DNA from: Trichobilharzia regenti
Lineage: Eukaryota; Platyhelminthes; Trematoda; Strigeidida; Schistosomatidae
Direction: 5' to 3'
Assembly: GCA_944472135.2 (NCBI GenBank)
Contig: OX235270.1
Location: forward strand, 118,435,842 to 118,499,841
DNA: 64,000 nucleotides
The notes beneath the pieces are model-generated. The model was not told where the DNA came from and did not search any database. It saw only the letters and a list, made by a program, of their open reading frames with translations. Made by a program: the position numbers and the translations under genes. How positions within the stretch are numbered: position 1 is the first letter of the stretch; every line of letters starts with the position of its first letter. This document shows, piece by piece, positions 55,915-64,000 of the stretch.

Positions 55915-57090
55915 ATGACTTCACATTAATGTTTCGAGAAGGCCTTCGACAGAGAGCGTTGACCACGAAGTAATTTGAAAATTACTTGAGTACTACGGCG
56001 TACCCCAAATATTCATCAACCTTATTCAACAGCTGTACGACAACGGAACATGTCAAGTCATCCACAACGGAAAACTCATCGAGGCGTTTACAGTAAACAC
56101 AGGAGTTAGACAAGAGTGCTTATTATCACCAATGATATTCCTAACTGTGGTGGGCTGACTGGATTATGCGTCAGACAGTGGAAAATTAGCAGACAGGGAT
56201 ATCCTGGACCGACCGACGTGAAGAACCTAGAAGACCTTGATTTCGCGCGTGGATGATTAATGTTTGATGTCACACACAAAATCGAAGACTTACAAGCGAA
56301 AACCGACAAACTGGTTGAAGAAGCAGCCGGCGGAGACAGGACTTCAGGTAAACATAGACAAGACGGAGGTTATGAAAATAACCAACCAACAACAGCAACA
56401 GGATTCAACGCCAATCACCATCAACGGGAGGGATTTGAAAGAGGTTACTTCATTCACTTATCTAAGGAGCATTGTCTCAACTGCAGGAGGAGCGGACGAG
56501 GATGTCAAATCGAGCGAGAATCGGGAAGGCGAGAAACACATTCATCAACCTGAAACCAATCTGGAAATCTTTGTCACTCAGCCAACATCAACAACAAAAT
56601 TCGGATTTTCAATACAAACTTCAAGTCAGTCAGTTCTTCTATACGGATCAGAAACTTGGCGGGCGGGTCACAAAGAATATTTCCAAAAGGCTGCAGACCT
56701 TTATTAACAACTGTCTTCGCTCTATGCTGAAGATCAGATGGCCGGAAAGAATTACCAACAAGGAATTATGGGAACAAACAAAGCAAGAACCAATCGCCCA
56801 ACAAATATGCAGGAGAATGTGGAGATGGATTGGACACTCGTTGAGCAGGCCGCTGAGTGACATCGCACGCGCGTCAGGCCATTGCTCGAATGGAACCAGG
56901 CCGAAAGGGCAGCAGCGAGTGGGACATCAGTGCAAGGGTGACATGGAGGAGATCGTGTGGAGAAGAGTTGAAACAGTATGGACTAACATGGATGTAGGTG
57001 AAAAGCACAGCAGTAGATACAGGCAAGTGGAGACGTGCAGTTGAAGTCCTATGTTCCATTAGGAACCCAAGGGAATAATAAGAATATATA
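55915..57090 (+). mobile_element. RTE LINE fragment (R14), same subfamily as R6
   Basis: Begins in motif A (FEKAFDRER-like) and continues YYGVPQIFINLIQQLYDN, GVRQECLLSPMIF, a destroyed YADD box (DFARG then stop, 56238-56262), NIDKTEVMKITNQ, RRMWRWIGHSL and a tail GAAGTCCTATGTTCCATTAG, AATAATAAGAAT. It is close to R6 throughout and shares its YADD lesion. Confidence 0.9.
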
Positions 57091-57668
57091 ATAGAAAATG
57101 GATTGATACTCAAATCGGAGTAAACTAGAGGAAGAATGAATACTAAGAACAATGGATAGCTTGTCGATTATAACTCATAAGTATTTAATATCAATGTTTT
57201 ATGAGGAACAATAACTGAGACGGTTAAAACACAAGGCAAGAGGCTGACCTATTATCTAGTCAGCGATAAATAAGTTTAACCATACTATTATTAGTGTAAA
57301 CCACACGTACGGTGCCTTAGTGCATTTTTAATAATTATGCTACATATTTTTGAATTACCCAGTAACTAATTGGTTGACATGCTCGCACTGGCGCCTAAGC
57401 AGTGGGCATCATTTTGGGCTACTGGGTAGTATATCATCAGCTTCCACACAATAAATAAGTGTAGTACACAGCAGAGTAAATGAAAGCGCGCTTCATAGTC
57501 ATACCGAACGACTTATAGCCCTGTTTCATCCAGAGTAATCCATGCACACCAGCGTGCTCTGACAAGTCTCACACTAAATGTTATTCCTTTTTACTTCATC
57601 TCGTATGAAAACTTTGTTTTTATAAACAGGCAAACAATAAAAATAAGAAGAACAACTGAAAGACTTAC
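57091..57668. other. intron sequence, nothing recognised
   Basis: Background-like DNA before the CTLH exon. Confidence 0.4.
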
Positions 57669-58389
57669 CAAATCTATGAAATGATGACATTTCAGAACAA
57701 ATGTAATCGATGGATCATTCTCCCATAATGTTTTAAAGTGTGCTTGTAGCTGGTCTAATGCAGACAAATAATCTCCATTTCTAATTGTCTCGCGTAAATA
57801 CCTGCGTCTTAATAAGATGTCCACAGCTTCAGGCCAACAGAACAAATCATTAAGAACAGTGTTGTTCGCTTGACTGGCATTTTTAGACGACGATGATGAT
57901 GATGATAAAGATGATAAATCATGATGATTAACTGTTGACTGTGCTGACAATGACTTGATTGCTGCCGACTGTGAATACTGCTGTTCTGAGTGTTTTAAAT
58001 AATGATCACCACCGTTTGTCTCTTCAACAATAGAACCACTACAATTACTATTATTATTAATATTAGTATTCATAGCATTATTATTACTGTTACAATCTGA
58101 ATAACCATTAGCATTCAAAGAGTTTGTTAATGAATTCATTCGTTGGATAAATTTATTCGTCGATGTAGACAGACAACCATTTGGAGTATCAGGAGTTAAT
58201 GACTTTGAAGATGACTTGCCATTACTATAACACATATTATTGTTGTTATTATCACTACTAATATCATTCTCAAAACTAAAAATACTGCCAGTTGTATTGC
58301 TTTGATCTGTTGAAGCTTTTGTAACCCATTCGCCCAATGCTTGAGCTGATTCAAGGAAACCATTATGTAATAAGTAGGTTGCAACTAAA
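57669..58389 (-). CDS. RANBP9: RANBP9/10 homolog, LisH-CTLH exon
   Basis: A 721-base exon (acceptor CTTTTACAG, donor GTAAGT). It opens with LVATYLLHNGFLESAQALGE, the LisH motif (human VSSYLVHHGYCATAEAFAR), and ends with RRRYLRETIRNGDYLSALDQ, then HFKTLWENDPSITFVLKCHH and FIDL, the CTLH domain. In vertebrate proteins LisH and CTLH are nearly adjacent; here about 145 Asn/Ser-rich residues separate them. CTLH and LisH mediate assembly of the CTLH/GID ligase complex. The exon begins with one base of a split codon; the upstream SPRY exon is not within the window. Confidence 0.88.
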
Positions 58390-58748
58390 CTGTAAAAGCA
58401 AAGAACGCAGGTCAGGGAAATTAAACATGATCATATTTTAACTGATATTATAGAACCAAAAAAGCTTAACAATTTGTTGGCTTTTTTTGATGAAATATAT
58501 TAGGTTTCAATAAATCTACCCTTGAGAAGTTGTTACACATACATACATAAACACACATTTCATGCAACAATAAAATGGAGTAGTGATTAAGATATATACA
58601 CGATGAAAGAAGGAATTTTAACCCATTCATTATAAATGGAAATATGTTCATCACTAGGAAACCACATTGTCATGTACTGTTTCTGGTTCTGAGGATTGTA
58701 TGTTGATATAGCCCTCATAGTTTCACTTACCCGTAGATAAATAGGTGT
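58390..58748. other. intron sequence, nothing recognised
   Basis: A short minus-strand open stretch (58720-58600) lacks splice sites and similarity to RANBP9. Confidence 0.4.
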
Positions 58749-58975
58749 GTGCATCGGTAGTACAGAGGTAGAGTACTCACCAACCCCACACATGTGGTTC
58801 AGGGTTCGACCCCCGGCCAACGCACTCCCACACCTCGCAAAGCCAGTAAAACAAGATGCAAGGAGGAAAGGTTGATCATGAGGCTAGGAACTCCATCCCG
58901 TAAAAACTGACAGCACTGCTACCGAAACTGCAAAGCTGTAGCTTGAAGCCCTATGTTTCACTGGGAAGAAAACTA
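58749..58975 (+). mobile_element. SINE-B, complete, best tRNA-Gly-like head
   Basis: The head GCATCGGTAGTACAGAGG (box A TAGTACAGAGG) ... GGTTCGACCCCCGGCC (box B perfect), AACGCAC closely parallels eukaryotic tRNA-Gly(GCC), which starts GCATTGGTGGT and ends GGCCAATGCA. Body: GGAAAGGTTGATCATGAGGC, GGAACTCCATCCCGTAAAAA, GCTACCGAAACTGC. Tail: GCTTGAAGCCCTATGTTTCA. Confidence 0.9.
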
Positions 58976-59635
58976 AATGCTCAGAGTAGTTATCACAGAG
59001 GTTTAAGGATAAGTTACGCTGAGGAATGGGAAGATTGTGTCTCCAGTATGGTATTTCTCCTTCATATCAGGTATTTCCACTTTGATGAGAAAGGTATTGC
59101 AATTATCAGTCCCGAAAATTGCACACTCCAAATGATCTTACAGTGGTGTATAGAAATGACAGAAACACTTTTTCCCCATAAAAACAGAAGTGAAAAAATT
59201 TGAACCTTTAAAAAGGTGGAGAATGAAACCACCTTCAAAACTGTAAACGAGTTTAGGCTTTCCTTTAGAATACTGAAGTATTAATTATTATCGTTTAGAG
59301 TAATCAATTAAGGGAGTAATATTCACGTCGCTGTGCAGCTGATTCCAAGCTTTGATTTCATTTAATCCCAATATTTTTCGAATTTAATTATTCTTCAGTT
59401 CACACTGAACCAGTTCACTTTGTTTTTATCACTCAGTAACTACACGTATAAACTTGAAATAACACAATAAGTGGTTTTATTTCCTACAGAACACACAGTA
59501 CGGAAACTCATAGTTTGCTTTCAATGACCATGTCTCACCACCGTCATGTAAGACAAAGCAAACTAGTCAGGCAGGAGTGATTTTAAAAACTGATGACACT
59601 GGACATGTGTCGTGGACAACACTGTTCGTAATAAT
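58976..59635. other. intron sequence, nothing recognised
   Basis: The open frame 58943-59203 begins inside the SINE and has no domain. Confidence 0.4.
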
Positions 59636-60680
59636 AATAATATGCTTTATTCCAAAACAGTACTTGTGATACAGAATGGAATTCTCAGCATTTCACTACA
59701 GCATTGCATCCAGTTAGTTCATTATAACAATAAATAAAATTCTACATAGATTATGGGTAGTCTCAGTTAATTTGGACAACAACATATTAGCATATTGGTA
59801 GCAAAGCCAAAAGTGAACAAAATGTTTATTGGCGTAAGCGGTAACAAAAAAGTCGAGATAAACAGAGTGTGAAAGAACGAAGAAGAAGGTTTTAAGTAGA
59901 GTTTATAAGGAAGAAAGAAACAAAGCAGCACATAAAGAAAAAAGGGAAAAGGAGAAGAGAAAAAGAAAACGTTGTACCTATAAATGATGAGTTGGAAAGA
60001 CGAGATCCAGTTGTTCTACTGACTATTTAATAAGTTATAAGTTTCACGTCTAATGCTTCCTTTATCGCACGGAACACAAGCTAAGTAGGGTATGGTTGAG
60101 TTTTTGTACTTACTAGTGCGAGCATATAGTTTTCCATATAGGCTTCTGGTTTCGCCTGATGAAATACTACGGGAGAGTTGTGAATGAAGAGGGTGGTGTG
60201 AGTTAGATAGGATGGATTTAGCCCATTTTTCACATGAGTTCAAGTGTCTGTCGACCAAAATATTAACAAGCTGTTTAAGTGGCACGTTGCTTACCCTACT
60301 GACAACCTTTAACCTCCTACGTAATAAGATATAGTCTTTCTTCAATATCCCTGGAAAAACTAAGGGGAACAATAGAGAATAATAGGCAGGATGCAAGAGT
60401 TAACGAATTGTAGGCGTAAGGGTTGGGTTATTTCGGAATGTCTTAACTTCTTGATGTATATGGTAAGACGGAATATTTTCTTAGAAATCATCAAGATATG
60501 AGACGACCAGGAAAGATCAGCAGATAGAATGACGCCAAGATTTAATTTAATTTCCGACTTGGTCCCTATTTCAGTAGCCTTAAGTGATAGCCCCCTTTCT
60601 CATTCCAGTCATTTTAAAGTCGAAAACCATCACCACACCAGCTATCAACACTGACAAAGTCAAAAGCCAACTCCAAATTT
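59636..60680 (-). mobile_element. CR1-like LINE 3' part
   Basis: Minus strand encodes LGVILSADLSWSSHILMI (end of RT), then LKQLVNILVDRHLNSCEKWA, SNSHHPLHSQLSRSISSGET, TSKYKNSTIPYLACVPCDKG and a stop at 60016, with at least one frameshift near 60350. The 3' UTR ends at 59642-59695 with GAGAATTCCATTCTGTATCA ... GTTTTGGAATAAAGC, then TTATTATTATTA. More complete than the 4.7 kb copy. The tail is related to that of SINE-A. Confidence 0.85.
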
Positions 60681-61639
60681 TTAAAAAATAGAACAAACAA
60701 AACGAATGGTAGGTGTTGGACTCTATGAAGTATATTTATGTTTCGAAACTTTGAAAACCATCAATACTTAATCAAAACATACTTATCCAAGCCCGGAAAG
60801 TACAGTACTTTTTCTTTGAAATTTCTGTTCCCAGTGAGTTCATAACTCTCATAATGAAATGAGCTCAGTTACCTGGAACAAAATTCTTATGTACACGGCT
60901 CAAAAATCATACTTTTTGTATGCATGCTAGTGGATTATTACCCAGTTGGTCAAGAAAAAGCAAACGGAGCAATATTCAAACCAATGGGGCCAACCACCAA
61001 CTAAACTATAAGTGCTAAAGTCAATAAATCACAACAACATCTCTAAAAATGTGAAATGGATAACCAATTGATAATAATTGTGACAATGAATGAATGCAAT
61101 AAAATGCAACTATAAAAAGTCACTTTTTTTCATTACACTGGTGGTTAACAGTTCGACTGAAATGTGACCATAGTATGAAACCACTGGCATATTGCAATGC
61201 ACATATATGTATAATTGCATAAGAGTATACAATCATGTACACAGATAGATAGAAACACAGACAATCTATTTGAATCACGTAAGTAATACACGAATATACA
61301 TATATACATATACATAATAATTAACTCAGTTAATTTAAAGAAACACAAGTACAATCGACTTTTTATTAAGACATAATACCACCTAACGTGAGAAATAGAA
61401 TAGTAATAAGAAGAAAACGGAGTAGTGTACTTTATATCAGTAAAAAGTATAAATTTCATTATAAGAGTTAGTCTGAAAAAGTTGAACGACAGAATCAATG
61501 GTGTAGATTTCTCACGTAAGCTACATGAGATGTGGATCAACTGAAACACCCCATTAAGGTAACTTGACAACCATAGACGATGGTAATTAAGAAGGCTGGG
61601 TTAAAAATAAAGTTAGTATCATTATTATTAGTTATTGCT
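60681..61639. other. intron or upstream sequence, nothing recognised
   Basis: The minus-strand open frame 61570-61145 is AT-rich and hydrophobic but shows no family signature; judged incidental. Confidence 0.4.
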
Positions 61640-61856
61640 GCCTTTGCGTTACTACTGGAATATAGGGTTTTAAGCTTCAGCTCTGAAGTCTCAGTAGGCG
61701 TGGTTTTGTCATTTCGCGGGATGAGTTGGCGCTAGCCTTACTCTCTACCGAGCTTACAACCGTCTAAGCGAAGTTTACGAATGTGGTGGCCAGCAATCGA
61801 ACCCCAGACCATGTACGTGGTTGGAGAGCGCTCTACCACTGGATCAGCAACGCAAT
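61640..61856 (-). mobile_element. SINE-B copy
   Basis: Minus-strand head GCGTTGCTGATCCAGTGG (61856), ACCACGTACATGGTCTGG, box B GGGTTCGATTGC, body GGCTAGCGCCAACTC, ACTGAGACTTCAGAGC, tail CTTAAAACCCTATATTCCAG. Confidence 0.8.
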
Positions 61857-62344
61857 TAACAAGGGATCATCGTCAAAAACCACCGCACCAACCTATGGGT
61901 GTTTAACAGAGTTTGAGACACTGACTCACTGTCAGTGCATATCACTTCAAATCTTTTTCTTAATTTCTTATCATGAATAATCCATAATTGTTTATATCTT
62001 TCTATGCTTCATAATTTGATAGCCGACAGAAAAGTTAGATTGCTGGCACATTTCTTGACACGCTTCATTCGTCAATAACCAAGTCAGTATATCCCTCTGA
62101 TAAACACAACAAACTGGCAGTTTGAACAGAACAAAATTGATTCAAATGGTTACAACAGGCTAAATGTAAAAAAACTGTTTCGTTCTATGTGCACATCAGT
62201 AAAAAAAATTGAAGCAGCATTGAATTCTATATTAAACGAAAGGATTAGTTGTATTGAAAAATCTCATCTATATCCTGAAACAAATATTTCATCTTTGCAT
62301 AATTAGAACAACTAACCAATTCGATTTTTTTCTCATTTCTTGCA
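61857..62344. other. sequence without recognised features
   Basis: Nothing recognised. Confidence 0.4.
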
Positions 62345-62512
62345 TAGTGTGTATGCGTGCGTGGAACATAGGGTTTCAAGCTTTGAAGTTTCCCTGTGGC
62401 AGTCCCATTGCCCGGCATTCCCACTTTTCCTACCGCCCAAAACGGGGTTGAGGAGTGCGTCAGTCGGGAATTCAGCCTTGAACCCGAACATTCTACCAGT
62501 GAATTTAATTGC
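62345..62512 (-). mobile_element. SINE-B fragment
   Basis: Minus-strand TCACTGGTAGAATGTTCGGG, AAGGCTGAATTCCC, GTCAGAGTC-less body AAAAGTGGGAATGCCGGGC, GCCACAGGGAAACTTCAAAG and tail GCTTGAAACCCTATGTTCCA at 62365. Head shortened. Confidence 0.7.
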
Positions 62513-62535
62513 GCATTCCTTATCCATACTAAAAT

Positions 62536-62913
62536 ACCTATTATTATTATTTCCTTTAATTCCTGGAGGAACATAGGGATTCAGCCACCCAAGTCTCCAT
62601 TGCGTTCGGTTCTCTGCCAACGTTTTCACGCCGCTCCAAGTCTGCCCACATGCTTTCATCTCCTCTTCACATAACCTCCTCCATGTCACCCTCGCACTGA
62701 CGATCAACTCGCCGCTTCCCTTTCGGGTTCCACTCGAGCAATGGCTTGTCTGGTGTTGTCACTCGATGATTTCCTCAGAGTATCGCCAATCCATCTCCAT
62801 TTCTTCCTGCTTATTTGTTTCACAATCGGTTCCTGCTGTGTTGGTTTGCTCATCACCAAATATCCCTGTTGGTGATCTTTTCTGACCGGCCATCTGATCT
62901 TGAGTAGTATTGA
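62536..62913 (-). mobile_element. RTE LINE 3' fragment cut by another RTE
   Basis: Minus strand: GATCAGATGGCCGGTCAG, RKKWRWIG(D)TLRKSSSD, VSARVTWRRLCEEEMKACGQ, tail GAATCCCTATGTTCCTCCAG and AATAATAATAAT at 62537. It stops abruptly at 62913 where the plus-strand R16 element begins, so R16 probably inserted into it; the remaining part would lie beyond the window. Confidence 0.85.
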
Positions 62914-64000
62914 TCGAGATGTTAGTGAGTAGTCCTCAAAATGGTTGTTCCCAATGTGACATCTAACACGGATATCCTGAAACCGCGTGCTGCGTTCAAG
63001 CTGGCTACCTACAATGTTCGGACGCTGATGCAAATCGGACAACAGGCAGGGTTGGCAAGAACTTTGGAAAGCCTCGCTATCGATGTCTGCTGCATTTCGG
63101 AGACCCGCATTCAAGATCCCAGTGAAGTGCTTCGACTATCCTCTCCATCTGGAAGTTCTAGTAGTATGTACCACCTGCGCTTATCCGGGGACCCTGTGGC
63201 GTCGGCATCCGGCGTAGCTGGTGTCGGTGTCGCACTGAGCGCTAGAGCCGAAGCTGCACTGCTCGACTGGATTCCCATTAACAGTCGTTTATGTGCTGTG
63301 AGGCTGGAAGGTTACACGAAAGTAAAGAGTAGTAGGCCAGATAGGCGGTGTCTATTTGTTGTCTCTGCCTATGCACCGACGGATTGCAGCCCGGATGCAA
63401 TGAAGGATGAGTTTTACTACCAACTGAGCGATCTCTTGAAACAGGCGGGTCGGAGGGATATCGTAGTGCTGGCTGGGGACTTGAATGCACAGGTGGGGCG
63501 TCTAAGCTCAGAGGAGAATCGTCTAGGTGGTCAGTGGGGACTACATGGTCGCAGGTCAGATAATGGGGACCGTCTTCTGCAGCTTTGCGCGGATCACAAC
63601 CTATTTCTAGCTAGCACCAACTTCCGGCACAGCCATCGCCGTAGCTCTACCTGGCGTCCTCCCTCTGCGAAGCAAGCTTGGACTCAGATTGATCATATCG
63701 CGGTCAGTTTCCGGTGGCGGGGATGCATACAAGACTGTCGCTCCTTCTGGAGCACATGCCTGGACTCCGATCATGCGTTAGTGTGTGCCAAGTTCGTCTT
63801 GCGATTTGGTGGGGTTCGTAAAAGCCGTAGTCTAAGCGTTGATGTGAGCAAACTAGTAGCACCTGCTACTTCTTTGAAATATCAGAATGAGTTAAAAACA
63901 ATGCTTGCCAGCAACCCCCCAAGTAGTATAGATGAACATTGGCTTCATGTGCAAGGTGCCATGCAAAAGGCGAGTGTAGCCGCTTGCGGCTTGAAAGAAT
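62914..64000 (+). mobile_element. second copy of the intact RTE (R16), runs off the window
   Basis: From 62914 to the edge it follows 48032-49118 with no difference seen by eye. Relative to R11 it lacks about 23 bases at the 5' end (or R11's extra bases are flank). Completeness of the 3' part is unknown. Confidence 0.92.
62941..64000 (+). CDS. RTE endonuclease/RT, N-terminal 353 codons (partial by window edge)
   Basis: Open without interruption from ATG at 62941 to the edge. It contains the whole EEP endonuclease with the same catalytic residues as the protein at 48059 (LATYNVRTL, CISETR, AGDLNAQVG, QIDHIAV, DSDHALV). The RT lies outside the window. Confidence 0.92.
   Translation, partial: MVVPNVTSNTDILKPRAAFKLATYNVRTLMQIGQQAGLARTLESLAIDVCCISETRIQDPSEVLRLSSPSGSSSSMYHLRLSGDPVASASGVAGVGVALSARAEAALLDWIPINSRLCAVRLEGYTKVKSSRPDRRCLFVVSAYAPTDCSPDAMKDEFYYQLSDLLKQAGRRDIVVLAGDLNAQVGRLSSEENRLGGQWGLHGRRSDNGDRLLQLCADHNLFLASTNFRHSHRRSSTWRPPSAKQAWTQIDHIAVSFRWRGCIQDCRSFWSTCLDSDHALVCAKFVLRFGGVRKSRSLSVDVSKLVAPATSLKYQNELKTMLASNPPSSIDEHWLHVQGAMQKASVAACGLKE

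Larger units (their letters stand above)
39934..57668 (-). other. giant intron (about 17.7 kb) of the RANBP9-like gene
   Basis: Lies between the CTLH exon and the linker exon, both phase 0. It contains an intact RTE LINE in the sense opposite to the gene, three RTE fragments, three SINE-A copies, SINE-B and several family C copies. An extra exon inside cannot be excluded. Confidence 0.65.

Noticed and set aside
58600..58720. Possible upstream RANBP9 exon (open frame with NEWVKIPSF)
   Set aside because: No similarity to the SPRY-LisH connecting segment and no suitable donor in frame.
61145..61570. 141-codon minus-strand hydrophobic open frame
   Set aside because: AT-rich, no motif, no splice context; length is plausible by chance in this composition.
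1..64000. CRISPR arrays, bacterial operons, organellar or viral genes
   Set aside because: No regularly spaced short repeats and no such coding sequence; repeats are eukaryotic retroelements and microsatellites.

Overview
The window looks like nuclear DNA of a blood fluke (Schistosoma or a close trematode). The evidence is an AT-rich background, very long repeat-filled introns, RTE-clade retrotransposons of the type common in schistosomes, Penelope-like elements with GIY-YIG ends, and tRNA-like repeats carrying hammerhead ribozymes like the schistosome Sm-alpha family. No bacterial, organellar or viral genes were seen. The species cannot be told from this window alone.

The one host gene recognised is on the minus strand. 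Five exons (58389-57669, 39933-39328, 35918-34965, 32820-32709, 28831-27996) encode most of a RANBP9/RANBP10 (RanBPM) homolog: LisH, CTLH, a long Asn/Ser-rich linker, CRA and a C-terminal extension. All junctions have AG/GT sites and compatible phases. The SPRY exons should lie beyond the right edge. About 30 kb of gene holds about 3.2 kb of coding sequence. A repeat-poor stretch at 25.77-28.0 kb is probably its 3' UTR. A separate candidate exon (24551-24364) is unidentified.

The rest is mostly retroelements. RTE LINEs: one intact 1021-codon element (48009-51329), a second copy with no difference seen by eye running off the right edge (62914-64000), one nearly complete but broken element of another lineage (17515-14243), and about a dozen 5'-truncated fragments. 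CR1-like LINE 3' ends lie at 4660-5222 and 60680-59636. Penelope-like fragments lie near 4.4, 5.4-6.4, 9.3-10.0 and 12.5-13.4 kb.

The non-autonomous repeats are the most interesting part. SINE-A and SINE-B share one tRNA-Gly-like head. SINE-A ends in the CR1-like LINE 3' tail; SINE-B has a body like the RTE 5' leader and an RTE 3' tail. Three further families (Sm-alpha-like, here-named C and D) have tRNA-like box A/B sequence followed by a hammerhead motif. C and D copies look like tandem units (module X - tRNA/ribozyme - module X). The hammerheads of C and D differ in sequence from Sm-alpha but keep stems I and III by paired changes between copies.

The likely interplay is that RTE and CR1-like LINEs supply reverse transcriptase to two SINE families with one promoter head and different 3' recognition tails, while the hammerhead families spread as Pol III-transcribed, self-cleaving RNAs. 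All alignments were made by eye.
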